Below, in pieces: positions 16,547 through 24,587 of a stretch of 64,000 nt of DNA. Source of the DNA: Rhodobacteraceae bacterium HLUCCA08 (lineage in GTDB: Bacteria; Pseudomonadota; Alphaproteobacteria; Rhodobacterales; Rhodobacteraceae); assembly GCA_001314655.1 (NCBI GenBank), contig LJSF01000016.1, forward strand, positions 124,001 to 188,000, written 5' to 3'. Made by a program: the position numbers and the translations under genes. The notes beneath the pieces were generated by a model, which ran no database searches, was not told where the DNA came from, and was given only the letters and a program-made list of their open reading frames with translations. Numbering within the stretch: position 1 is the stretch's first letter; each line of letters begins with the position of its first letter.

Positions 16547-17053
16547 CTAGCCTTTCGGTTCCTTCAGTTCATCGTATTGGCGCCGCGCCTCGTCATCCAT
16601 CATCGCTTCCAGCACCTGACGGAACCCGGCCACGGCCGCCGGGCCGGCAGTGCGATAGGCCGCGCGCATCCGGTCGCGCTGGGCGTCGGACAATTGCCGT
16701 TCCAGCACCGCGCCCGCCTCGGTCAGATAGAGGTGCCGTTCGCGCTTGTCGGTCGTGCCGACCCGGCTTTCCACCAACCCGTCCTCGATCAGCGTCCGCA
16801 GAACACGGTTCAGCGACTGCTTGGTCACGTTCAGGATCGCCAGAAGGTTGGTCACCGTGGTGCCCGGGCTGCGATTGATGAAATGCAGGGCCCGGTGATG
16901 GGCGCGGCCATAGGCCATATCCGTCAGGATCCGGTCGGGATCGGCGGTGAAGGCCCGATAGGCAAAGAACATCGCCTCGATTCCCTTGCGCAGCTGTTCG
17001 TCGGTCAGAAACAACAGCGCCTGGCCGCTTTCCGTCCCCTGGCCCTCGGCCAT
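16547..17053 (-). CDS. petP: MarR-family transcriptional regulator, PetP-like
   Basis: This 168-residue winged-helix protein has the MarR core: AHHRALHFINRSPGTTV (helix 2), LNVTKQSLNRVLRTLIEDGLVE (recognition helix) and the wing GTTDKRERHLYLTEAG. The start at 17053 has GGAGG at the right distance; an upstream GTG at 17083 in frame has none. It forms a two-gene unit with the response regulator. The intergenic region to ilvE (about 150 bp) would hold its promoter and any autoregulatory site. Confidence 0.85.
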   Translation of the reverse strand: MAEGQGTESGQALLFLTDEQLRKGIEAMFFAYRAFTADPDRILTDMAYGRAHHRALHFINRSPGTTVTNLLAILNVTKQSLNRVLRTLIEDGLVESRVGTTDKRERHLYLTEAGAVLERQLSDAQRDRMRAAYRTAGPAAVAGFRQVLEAMMDDEARRQYDELKEPKG

Positions 17054-17098
17054 ACCCGCCTCCGTCTTCAAGAGTGCGGTCACAATACGTCAGCCTTG

Positions 17099-17127
17099 TT
17101 GACATTCCAAGATGCGAAAGGTATCGA
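17099..17127 (+). promoter_or_regulatory. Promoter of ilvE
   Basis: TTGACA (17099-17104), 17 bases, then TATCGA (17122-17127). The -35 box is perfect, the spacing is optimal and the -10 box is partial. Transcription would begin about 70 bases before the ilvE start codon. Confidence 0.6.
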
Positions 17128-17202
17128 ATCACCGATTTCGCGCAATTTTGTGTCCGCTTCGGTCCTAAACTGCGCAACATATGCAAACCGATGGAGGGTC
17201 GG

Positions 17203-18069
17203 ATGACGTCATACGCGGATCGCGACGGCAAGATCTGGATGGATGGTCAGATGGTGGATTGGCGGGATGCCAATGTGCATATCCTGACCCATGCGTTGCA
17301 TTATGCCTCCTCCGTCTTCGAGGGGGAACGGGCCTATGGCGGCAAGATCTTCCTGTCGCGCAGGCATTCCGAACGGCTGCATTTTTCGGCCGGCGAGCTG
17401 GATTTCGAGATCCCCTGGACGGTCGACGAGATCGAGGCCGCCAAGCAGCAGGTCCTGTCCGTCAACGGCCTGTCCGATGCCTATATCCGTGCCGTCGCCT
17501 GGCGCGGCGCGGGCGAGGATATGGGCGTCGCTTCGGCGCGCAACCCGGTCCGGCTGGCGATCGCGGCCTGGGAATGGGGCAGCTATTACGGCGACGCCAA
17601 GATGAAGGGCGCCAAGCTCGACATCGCCAAGTGGAAACGCCCTTCGCCCGAGACGATCCCGGTTCACGCCAAGGCCGCCGGGCTCTACATGATCTGCACC
17701 ATGTCCAAGCACACCGCCGAGGCCAGGGGCTGTTCCGACGCCCTGTTCATGGATTACCGCGGCTACGTGGCCGAGGCGACGGGGGCCAACATCTTTTTCG
17801 TCCGTGACGGAGAGGTCCATACCCCGAAACCCGACTGCTTCCTCAACGGGCTGACCCGCCAGACCGTGATCGGGATGCTCAAGGACCGGCAGATCAATGT
17901 CCATGAACGCCACATCGAACCGGCCGAGCTGGAAGGGTTCGAACAATGCTGGCTGACCGGGTCGGCGGCCGAGGTGACGCCGGTGGGCCAGATCGGCGAC
18001 TTTCGCTTCGACGTGGGCCAGATGACCCGCGACATGACCGAAGCCTACGAAAGGCTCGTCCGCAGCTGA
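17203..18069 (+). CDS. ilvE: Branched-chain amino acid aminotransferase
   Basis: This 288-residue fold-IV PLP enzyme transfers amino groups between glutamate and the 2-oxo acids of leucine, isoleucine and valine. The PLP lysine is Lys157 in VHAKAAGLYM. Other conserved parts are HYASSVFEGERAY near the N-terminus, GYVAEATGANIFFV and LTGSAAEVTPV. The start at 17203 is preceded by GGAGGGTC. It is transcribed alone, divergent from the petPR-like pair, and convergent to the PAS protein gene. Confidence 0.95.
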   Translation: MTSYADRDGKIWMDGQMVDWRDANVHILTHALHYASSVFEGERAYGGKIFLSRRHSERLHFSAGELDFEIPWTVDEIEAAKQQVLSVNGLSDAYIRAVAWRGAGEDMGVASARNPVRLAIAAWEWGSYYGDAKMKGAKLDIAKWKRPSPETIPVHAKAAGLYMICTMSKHTAEARGCSDALFMDYRGYVAEATGANIFFVRDGEVHTPKPDCFLNGLTRQTVIGMLKDRQINVHERHIEPAELEGFEQCWLTGSAAEVTPVGQIGDFRFDVGQMTRDMTEAYERLVRS

Positions 18070-18145
18070 TCCGCACCGGGAGCGCGCCTGAAAAGTGCAG
18101 CTTCCGGGCGGGTCGACCGCATGTCGGGCGGACGAACCGCGTGCC

Positions 18146-19402
18146 TCAGCCCCGGCCCGATCGCGCCGCATTCGCAGTCAGGGTCCGGGCGCCGCCGGTG
18201 ATCACCTGGGTCATCTCGTTCATCTTGCGCAGCCGCGTTTCGATCTGGACCTGGATCGAGTCCAGGTGGGCGACGATCGCGGTCAGCGTCTCGCCCGCCT
18301 TGCCCAGGATCGCGCTTTCGCTCTTGCACATCATGCGGGTCGAACTGAGCCCGATGATCTGCCGCTTCATGTTGGTGATCCCGTCCTCCAGGGTCCGCGC
18401 CGATTTCGCGATCAGGTTCAGTTGCACGCGGACCTTGCTCCAGTACTCGACCGACAGACTTTCCAGGATCGCAGCCTCTTCGGCCCGGTCGACCGTCTCC
18501 GGCAGGGCAGTGCGGTCGGCGGCAAAGACCCGGGCGATCTCGTCCTGGACCGCGCAGGCCCCGATCAGGAAGCTCAACTCCCAAAGGGCCTTCCCGATGG
18601 CGGCATAGACACTCTTTTCCCCTTCGGAAAAGGCGCGCAGCCAGGCGGACATCTCGGCCGACATGGCGCCGTAATTGATCGCGATGGCATCGATCGGGCC
18701 GCCGGCATCGTCGAGCCGCGAGGCGAGGATCCGCATGTTGACAGGGATCGTCCGCACCTCTTCGAACACCTTGGCCATGTCCACCGTCTCGGCCTCGACC
18801 GTCGTGTAGGCATCCTGCATCGCCCGGAATGTCTCGGCCCCGTCCAGCGGCGCACGGCCCAGCCGCCCCTGGCGGGCCTGCAATTCCTCGTTCAGCTGGA
18901 TCGCCTGGAACCGGTCATACGAGGCAAATCCCATCTCGCGCAGTTTCTGGACCAGGCGTTGTTCGCTCTTTTCCGGGGTCAGCCCCGCCGCCTCGTCCTG
19001 GAGCAGCTCGGCATAAAGCGCTTCGATCCTCGGCAACATCGTGCCCATCGGCTTGATCCGGACCGACACGAACCCATCGGCGATGGGCGAGGCGACGGAA
19101 AACACCCAGTAGTGCCGTCCGCTGCTGGTGCGATTCTTGACATAGGCGCCGGTGTGCTTGCCCGCCTTCATCCGCCGCCAGTACAGGTGAAACAGGCCGC
19201 GCGGCATATCCTCGTGACGCACCACCTTGTGCGGCACACCCAGCAGGTCGTCCCATTCAAAGCCCGAAACGCGCTGGAATACATCGTTCCCGGCGCGAAT
19301 AACCCCGCGCGCATCGGTGCGAGAGTAAAAGATGTCCTCGTCGCCGAAATGGGTATCCCCACCGGTCGCGGACGGCATGTGGATCGTCTGTTGATAGGTC
19401 AT
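18146..19402 (-). CDS. Soluble PAS protein resembling Aer, degenerate chemoreceptor tail
   Basis: This 418-residue protein has an N-terminal PAS domain very like the energy sensor Aer (GNDVFQRVSGF, VRHEDMPRGLF, KNRTSSGRHYWV), so FAD or another cofactor is plausible. The remaining 300 residues are mostly helical. At the place of the chemoreceptor hairpin tip it reads VNMRILASRLDDAGGPI, not the usual NAAIEAARAGE string. There is no membrane segment or HAMP domain. It might signal to a chemotaxis kinase weakly, or serve another partner. No che genes are nearby. A 61-codon ORF lies just upstream on the same strand. Confidence 0.75.
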   Translation of the reverse strand: MTYQQTIHMPSATGGDTHFGDEDIFYSRTDARGVIRAGNDVFQRVSGFEWDDLLGVPHKVVRHEDMPRGLFHLYWRRMKAGKHTGAYVKNRTSSGRHYWVFSVASPIADGFVSVRIKPMGTMLPRIEALYAELLQDEAAGLTPEKSEQRLVQKLREMGFASYDRFQAIQLNEELQARQGRLGRAPLDGAETFRAMQDAYTTVEAETVDMAKVFEEVRTIPVNMRILASRLDDAGGPIDAIAINYGAMSAEMSAWLRAFSEGEKSVYAAIGKALWELSFLIGACAVQDEIARVFAADRTALPETVDRAEEAAILESLSVEYWSKVRVQLNLIAKSARTLEDGITNMKRQIIGLSSTRMMCKSESAILGKAGETLTAIVAHLDSIQVQIETRLRKMNEMTQVITGGARTLTANAARSGRG

Positions 19403-19468
19403 GGCGCTCGGATGCTGATCGATTTCACGGCATCCTCGCGCCAAGACCTTACCAAATCGTGTGGCCGG

Positions 19469-19654
19469 TCAGGATTGCGAGTCGCGCTCGATCCGAAGGA
19501 ACTCGCGCAACACCGGGGCCTCGCTCTTGCGGGCCCGGCGCTGCAGTGACCGGGTGGCCGGATCCGGGGTCACCCGGCGCTCGATCCTGAGATAGGCCCG
19601 GGCCCGGGCGCCATCGCCCCGGTCCTTGGGGTGGTCGACGATATGACGGGTCAT
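19469..19654 (-). CDS. Small protein of unknown function (61 aa)
   Basis: The 61-residue product is highly charged and basic (RARAYLRIERRVTPDPATRSLQRRARKSE) and has no recognisable domain. Support comes from a good Shine-Dalgarno (GGAAGGGAGG) before ATG 19654 and from its place 66 bases before the PAS gene on the same strand. It might be an RNA- or nucleic-acid-binding microprotein, but that is only from charge. Confidence 0.5.
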   Translation of the reverse strand: MTRHIVDHPKDRGDGARARAYLRIERRVTPDPATRSLQRRARKSEAPVLREFLRIERDSQS

Positions 19655-19706
19655 CAGGTCCTCCCTTCCGATTGGGTCAGGCCGCAACCATAGCATGCAG
19701 GCGGCT

Positions 19707-20645
19707 CTATTGCAGCCCCTTGGCCTGAACCTTGCGCCGCGCGGTCTTCTGGCTGCCCAGCTGGCGTTCGCGCAGCACGATCGCCACGCCCGCAGCGATC
19801 ACCAACGCGGCGCCCAGCAGCATCTGCCAGGTCGGTTCCTCGTTGAACCAGACATAGCCGATCAGCAGCGACCACAGCATCGACACATAGGTAAACGGCG
19901 CCAGCACCCCGGCTTCGGCGAATCGGTAGGACGAGGTCAGCAGGATCTGGCCGATCCCGCCGATGAACCCTGCCCCGACCAGGAACGCCGCCTCTTGAGC
20001 AGTGGGCCAGACCCACCCGAAGGGCAGGGTGAACAGCGACAGGACAGTCGCCGTGACCGAAAACCAGAACACGATCGCCGCCGTGCTTTCCTTGCCCGCC
20101 ATGCCCTTGACGAACACCTGTGCCAACGCCGCGAAGGTGGCAGACCCCAGCACCAGCAGCGCCCCGAACGCCTCGCGCGATCCCAGGCCCGCCGACAGAC
20201 GCGGCGCGACGATGATGATCACCCCGACAAAGCCCAGCGCCACGGCCGAAATCCGGATCAGCCGCAACCGCTCGCCCAGCAGCAGCGCCGCCAGCACCAG
20301 CAGGATCATCGGCGTCACGAACCGGATCGCCGTCACCTCGGGCAGCGGCAGGTAGTGCAGCCCGGCGAATCCCAGCCCCATGGCGATCGATCCGACGATG
20401 CCCCGCACCGCGTGGGCCCGCACGTCATTCGTCCCTATTCCGCCCGGAAACGCGCCTTTCCAGGCCAGCCAGGCGACGATCACCGGCAGCGCCATGAAGG
20501 CACGAAAGAACATCGCTTCGCCCGCCGGGATCCGCTCCGCCGCCTTGATGAAGGCCGACATCAGCGTGAACACGGTGATCGCGCTCAGCATCAGAAAGAT
20601 GCCCCGGACGGGGCTGTGGATCAGAGGGTCCGCTTGCGTGGCCAT
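19707..20645 (-). CDS. EamA/DMT family exporter
   Basis: This 312-residue membrane protein has ten predicted helices in two EamA repeats. Recognisable stretches are RAFMALPVIVAWLAWKG, AIRFVTPMILLVLAALLLGER (end of repeat 1) and LAPFTYVSMLWSLLIGYVWFNEEPT (end of repeat 2). The start at 20645 has AGGGG upstream and yields a clean N-terminus. It probably exports a metabolite. It resembles the RhaT/S-adenosylmethionine-type branch more than the exporter at 2724-3611, but the substrate is unknown. Confidence 0.87.
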   Translation of the reverse strand: MATQADPLIHSPVRGIFLMLSAITVFTLMSAFIKAAERIPAGEAMFFRAFMALPVIVAWLAWKGAFPGGIGTNDVRAHAVRGIVGSIAMGLGFAGLHYLPLPEVTAIRFVTPMILLVLAALLLGERLRLIRISAVALGFVGVIIIVAPRLSAGLGSREAFGALLVLGSATFAALAQVFVKGMAGKESTAAIVFWFSVTATVLSLFTLPFGWVWPTAQEAAFLVGAGFIGGIGQILLTSSYRFAEAGVLAPFTYVSMLWSLLIGYVWFNEEPTWQMLLGAALVIAAGVAIVLRERQLGSQKTARRKVQAKGLQ

Positions 20646-20727
20646 ACCCCTGCCTAGCGCGACCGTCCGGAACCCGCCAGTGCCTGCGCCGGAATCCCGC
20701 GCCCGAAAGACCGGGCCCGGCACCCCG

Positions 20728-21900
20728 TCACTGCGGGGTCAGGCGCAGGATCTCTCCGAACGGGGCCGGCGCGTCGATCAGGATCAGCACGCTGCCGTCC
20801 CCGGCCACCTCCACGTCGCGCACCCGGCCCACGCCCTCGGCGATCCGCTCTTCGCCCACAACCTGGCCATCCTCGATCCGTAGCCGCACCAGCGACTGCG
20901 CCACCAGCCCGCTGGCCAGGGCATCGCCCTCCCAATCGAAGGCGTCACCGTCATAAAAGGTCAGCCCGCCCGGCGCGATCACCGGGTCCCAGTAATAGAC
21001 CGGCTGCGCCATCCCCTCGGCCACGGCGATCCCGCCGCCCACGTCCGAACCATTGTAATTGATCCCATAGGAAATCACCGGCCAGCCGTAATTCACCCCC
21101 GGCTCGATCCGGTTCAATTCGTCCCCACCGCGTGGCCCATGCTCCAGCACCCAAAGCTGCCCGGCACCGTCCAGCGCCGCGCCTTGCGGGTTGCGATGCC
21201 CATAGGACCAGATGGATCCGAGACTGTCCTGCCCCGAAAACGGGTTATCCGCCGGCGGCGCCCCATCCAGCGCGTCGACCCGCACCACCTTGCCATAGGT
21301 CGTGCCCAGGTCCTGGGCCAGAACCCGTTCCTGCGGGGTGAAATGCTCGCCCAGGGTGATGAACGCATTCTCGCCCCCCGGGTCCAGCACGATACGGCTG
21401 CCGAAATGCATCGGGTTGGGCGATGGCGGGCTCTGCTCGAAGATCTCCCGCATGTCTTCCAGCAGGGTGCCATCTGCCGACAGGGTTCCCGTCGCCGCCG
21501 CCGTTACCGTGCCACCGCGAACCCGCTTGGCATAGGTGATCCAGACCCGCCGATCAGTCTCGAAATCGGGGCCGACGACGACATCCAGCAAACCGCCCTG
21601 GCGCCGCGCATCGACCTCGGGCACCCCGGAAATCGGCTCTGATACGGCCCCATCGGGGCCAACCCGCCTCAACGCCCCGCTGCGCTCGGTCACCAGGTAG
21701 CCGCCATCCGGCAGCGCCGCGATCCCCCAGGGCGTATCCAGCCCTTCAGCGAACCGCGTGACCGTGACCGCCGTTTCGGGCAGGGCCGGGGCGCGGGTCT
21801 GCGCCTCGAAGGCGGGCGCGAAATCGGCATTGGCCGGACCCTGTTCGACCTGGGCACTGGCCAGGGTCGGGATCATGGCAAGCAGGGGGATCAATCTCAT
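20728..21900 (-). CDS. PQQ-dependent sugar dehydrogenase family protein (soluble, secreted)
   Basis: This 390-residue protein has a signal peptide ([17 protein letters not shown]) and a six-bladed beta-propeller of the soluble aldose dehydrogenase (YliI/Asd) family. Motifs include [46 protein letters not shown] and [13 protein letters not shown]. Such enzymes oxidise aldose sugars in the periplasm with PQQ. Its ATG overlaps the queG stop (ATGA), so the two are co-translated, an odd partnership of tRNA modification and sugar oxidation that probably reflects only operon packing. Confidence 0.9.
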   Translation of the reverse strand: MRLIPLLAMIPTLASAQVEQGPANADFAPAFEAQTRAPALPETAVTVTRFAEGLDTPWGIAALPDGGYLVTERSGALRRVGPDGAVSEPISGVPEVDARRQGGLLDVVVGPDFETDRRVWITYAKRVRGGTVTAAATGTLSADGTLLEDMREIFEQSPPSPNPMHFGSRIVLDPGGENAFITLGEHFTPQERVLAQDLGTTYGKVVRVDALDGAPPADNPFSGQDSLGSIWSYGHRNPQGAALDGAGQLWVLEHGPRGGDELNRIEPGVNYGWPVISYGINYNGSDVGGGIAVAEGMAQPVYYWDPVIAPGGLTFYDGDAFDWEGDALASGLVAQSLVRLRIEDGQVVGEERIAEGVGRVRDVEVAGDGSVLILIDAPAPFGEILRLTPQ

Positions 21901-22937
21901 GACGGCTCTCCTCTCAGGCGCTCCACGGCCCAGCGCGCGGCATCGGCGACCGCCGGGTCGGGGTCGAAAATCAGTCTCTGAACCGCCTCGATCAGCCCTA
22001 GAGCGCCGGAATTGCCGATCGCGTAGCAGACATTGCGCACGAAACGGTCCCGCCCGATCCGCTTGATCGGACTGCCCGAAAACATGGCGCGAAACCCCGC
22101 ATCGTCCAGCGCCGCCAGATCGGCCAGTCCCGGCGCCAGCAATTCTTCGCGCGCGGCATAGCGCAGCTCGGTCGCCCGGGCGGCGAACTTGTTCCAGGGA
22201 CAGACCGCCAGGCAATCGTCGCAGCCATAGATCCGGTTGCCCATCAGCGGCCGCAACGCCGCATCGACCGGCCCCTTGTGCTCGATCGTCAGGTAGGAAA
22301 TGCAACGCCGCGCATCCAGCTGGAACGGGGCCGGAAAGGCCCGCGTCGGGCAGATATCCAGGCAGGCGGTGCAGGACCCGCAGTTTTCCCGCCCCGGCGC
22401 GTCCGGCGCCAGCTCGGCCGTGGTGAAGATCGCCCCCAGGAAGAACCAGTTGCCCAGTTCCCGGCTCAGCAGGTTGGTATGCTTGCCCTGCCAGCCCAAC
22501 CCGGCCGCCTCGGCCAACGGCTTTTCCATCACCGGCGCGGTATCGACAAAGACCTTGATCTCGCACCCCGCCGCATCGACCAGCCAGCGCCCGACCCGCT
22601 TGAGCCGTTTCTTGACGATATCGTGGTAATCCCGGTTCTGCGCATAGACGCTGATCGCCGCCCGGTCGCGCCGCTCCAGCACCTCCAGCGGATCATGCGC
22701 CGGCGTATACAGCTCGGCCAGCATCACCACCGATCGGACCTCGGGCCACAGCGCCAGCGGATCGCCGCGCCAACTCATCCGCTCGGCCATCCAGCCCATC
22801 TGCCCGTGCCGCCCGGCCCCGACGAAATCCGCCAGCCGCCCGGGCAGCTCGGGAACGGCATCGGGCCGGCACACGCCCATGGCGGCGAACCCCTCGTCCA
22901 GGGCCTTCGCCGTCAGCCGTGCCTTGAGATCAGCCAA
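21897..22937 (-). CDS. queG: Epoxyqueuosine reductase
   Basis: This 346-residue cobalamin and iron-sulfur enzyme reduces epoxyqueuosine to queuosine in tRNA. Two ferredoxin-like clusters are plain: [12 protein letters not shown] and [10 protein letters not shown]. The N-terminal catalytic part includes [15 protein letters not shown] and [11 protein letters not shown]. No ATG fits the family N-terminus. I take TTG 22937, which gives [17 protein letters not shown] and sits 2 bases after the dispersed repeat. A longer frame would translate the repeat itself and is unlikely. The C-terminal part is HEAT-like. Confidence 0.93.
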   Translation of the reverse strand: MADLKARLTAKALDEGFAAMGVCRPDAVPELPGRLADFVGAGRHGQMGWMAERMSWRGDPLALWPEVRSVVMLAELYTPAHDPLEVLERRDRAAISVYAQNRDYHDIVKKRLKRVGRWLVDAAGCEIKVFVDTAPVMEKPLAEAAGLGWQGKHTNLLSRELGNWFFLGAIFTTAELAPDAPGRENCGSCTACLDICPTRAFPAPFQLDARRCISYLTIEHKGPVDAALRPLMGNRIYGCDDCLAVCPWNKFAARATELRYAAREELLAPGLADLAALDDAGFRAMFSGSPIKRIGRDRFVRNVCYAIGNSGALGLIEAVQRLIFDPDPAVADAARWAVERLRGEPS

Positions 22938-22939
22938 AC

Positions 22940-23030
22940 CGCCCCCGTTTCTTCGGGTCAATAATACCCCTGGGAACGCGAGGGGCAGCGCCCCTCGCCC
23001 CGGTCGGGTTGGCGCAACCAATTCGAAACC
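22940..23030 (-). repeat. Dispersed intergenic repeat, copy B
   Basis: Read on the minus strand, this 91-base element repeats the block order of copy A (7049-7135): ggtttcga, gaccggggcgaggggcgc, a GCCCCTCGCG arm, GGGGTATT, then GAAGAA-n-CGGGGGCG. The central CGAGGGGC/GCCCCTCG is a perfect stem here. It begins 3 bases after the stop of the upstream GST gene and ends 2 bases before the queG TTG, filling almost the whole 96-base spacer. Confidence 0.8.
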
Positions 23031-23033
23031 GGG

Positions 23034-23699
23034 TCAGAAATCCAGGTCCGAATAATGCGCCGGCTGCGGAAAGCCGGGCACCTGGTCGGCCAGGATCGAC
23101 CGAAACGCCGGCCGCGACTTGATCTTCGCATACCAATCCTTGACCGTCTCCGACCGGTTCCAGTCCACGTCCGAGATGTAGTCCAGGCAGCTCAGCTGCG
23201 CGGCAGCGGCGAAATCCGCCAGCGTCATCTGGTCGCCCGCCAGCCAGCGCCGCTGGTCCAGCAGCCAGGCCATGTAATCCAGGTGATACTTGATCGCCTT
23301 GGCCCCGGCCTTGACATTGGCGCTGTCCGGATAGCCGGTGCCCATCACCTTGCGGAACACCCGTTCGCCGATCAGCTTCTGCGTCACTTCGCGATGGAAC
23401 TTGTCGTCGAACCAGGCCACCAGCCGGCGCACCTCGTAGCGCCCCTCGGGCCCCGAGGGCATCAGCGGCGGGGTCGGATGGGTTTCCTCGATATATTCGC
23501 AGATCGCCGTGCTCTCGGCCATGGTCCGGTTGCCCATCTTCAGGATCGGCACCTTGCCGGCGGGGTTGCGACGCAGGAAATCGGGATCCTGTTCCCAATA
23601 GCGTTCCTCGACCAGTTCCACCTCGATCTTCTTTTCCCCAAGCATCAGGCGAACCTTCCGCGAAAACGGGGACAAGGGGTAATGATAGAGACGGTTCAT
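23034..23699 (-). CDS. Glutathione S-transferase family protein
   Basis: The 221-residue product begins LYHYPLSPFSRKVRLMLGEKK, a GST N-terminal thioredoxin fold with a likely Ser/Cys-site SPFSRKVR, and continues with GKVPIL and MAESTAICEYIE. The C-terminal helical domain contains LAGDQMTLADFAAAAQLSCLDY. It probably conjugates or reduces electrophiles with glutathione, but a specific role is not visible. It lies upstream of queG on the same strand, separated only by repeat copy B. It is not closely related to the GST at 1891-2508. Confidence 0.87.
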   Translation of the reverse strand: MNRLYHYPLSPFSRKVRLMLGEKKIEVELVEERYWEQDPDFLRRNPAGKVPILKMGNRTMAESTAICEYIEETHPTPPLMPSGPEGRYEVRRLVAWFDDKFHREVTQKLIGERVFRKVMGTGYPDSANVKAGAKAIKYHLDYMAWLLDQRRWLAGDQMTLADFAAAAQLSCLDYISDVDWNRSETVKDWYAKIKSRPAFRSILADQVPGFPQPAHYSDLDF

Positions 23700-23781
23700 C
23701 GCACGTGCACCTGTATCGGGATCGCCCCCCTCCTTGCCGCGAAACCGCGCGCGATTCAACTGCCGCGGCGCGGCGTGGCCC

Positions 23782-24498
23782 TTACTGAAAGCATTCCGCC
23801 CGTCCGTCGCGGTCGATCGTCGCGGCCCCGTCCATGATCGACCGGGTCCGGTCGCGCACCCAGTCCGACGGCTCCGAGGCCGACCAACCCTTGGGGTTGG
23901 GCAGCACCGCCGCCAGCCGCGCCGCCTGCAAGGCGGACAGATCCCGGGCGGATACACCGAAATAATGCCGTGCGGCCGCCTCCACGCCGAACACGCCCGT
24001 ATCGAATTCGGCCACGTTCAGATAGACCTCCAGGATCCGCTCCTTGCCCCAGATGCTTTCGACCAGCGGCGTCCAGCCGGCCTCTACCGCCTTTCGGAAC
24101 CAGGACCGGCCATGCCAGAGATAGACGTTCTTGACCGTCTGCTGGCTGATCGTCGACGCACCGCGCCCACGCCCGTCGGCGATGGCGGCGCGGATCGCGG
24201 TGATGTCCAGCCCCCAATGCCGACAGAAATTCACATCTTCGGCGGCCACGGCCGAGCGGCGCATATGGGGCGAAATCTCTTCCAGCGGCACCCAGTCCTG
24301 CGCGACAGGGCCGCTGCGCCGCCCCTCGGCCCACATATAGGGCGTGGTCGGCGGGTTCACCCAGGAATAGAACGCTGTCGCCAATATCACCAGGCCAAGC
24401 ACGGCAACGCCCCCCCTCAGGATCCAGCCCACAACTGAGCGGGCCCGCCTGCGAAAGGCAAGCCAGATCGCGCCCAGGGCCAGGACTGCCCAGACCAT
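23782..24498 (-). CDS. mtgA: Monofunctional peptidoglycan glycosyltransferase
   Basis: This 238-residue membrane-anchored enzyme polymerises lipid II into glycan strands. It has N-terminal membrane segments (residues about 2-15 and 25-46) and a GT51 domain with the catalytic motif AAEDVNFCRHWGLD (Glu), GASTISQQTVKNVYL and ILEVYLNVAEF (second acid residue). The start at 24498 has AGGAG upstream. No transpeptidase domain is present, which fits MtgA. It lies between the GST and the Hint-domain gene. Confidence 0.95.
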   Translation of the reverse strand: MVWAVLALGAIWLAFRRRARSVVGWILRGGVAVLGLVILATAFYSWVNPPTTPYMWAEGRRSGPVAQDWVPLEEISPHMRRSAVAAEDVNFCRHWGLDITAIRAAIADGRGRGASTISQQTVKNVYLWHGRSWFRKAVEAGWTPLVESIWGKERILEVYLNVAEFDTGVFGVEAAARHYFGVSARDLSALQAARLAAVLPNPKGWSASEPSDWVRDRTRSIMDGAATIDRDGRAECFQ

Positions 24499-24543
24499 CG
24501 GGATACTCCTCGCAATCCGCCATTTTCGACAGCGCCGCCGCCT

Positions 24544-24559
24544 CGGGTCATAAGACCCG
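24544..24559 (-). terminator. Hairpin between Hint-domain gene and mtgA
   Basis: CGGGTC (24544-24549) and GACCCG (24554-24559) form a stem with an ATAA loop. A second GC-rich palindrome lies beside it on its upstream side for minus-strand transcription. No T-run follows, so termination efficiency is doubtful. Confidence 0.35.
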
Positions 24560-24587
24560 CCCGGGTCCGGGCGTCAAGCAGGGCAGG

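Noticed and set aside
17054-17083. Upstream GTG start for the MarR-type gene
   Set aside because: The ATG at 17053 has GGAGG at good spacing, while the GTG at 17083 has no ribosome site and would add ten non-conserved residues.
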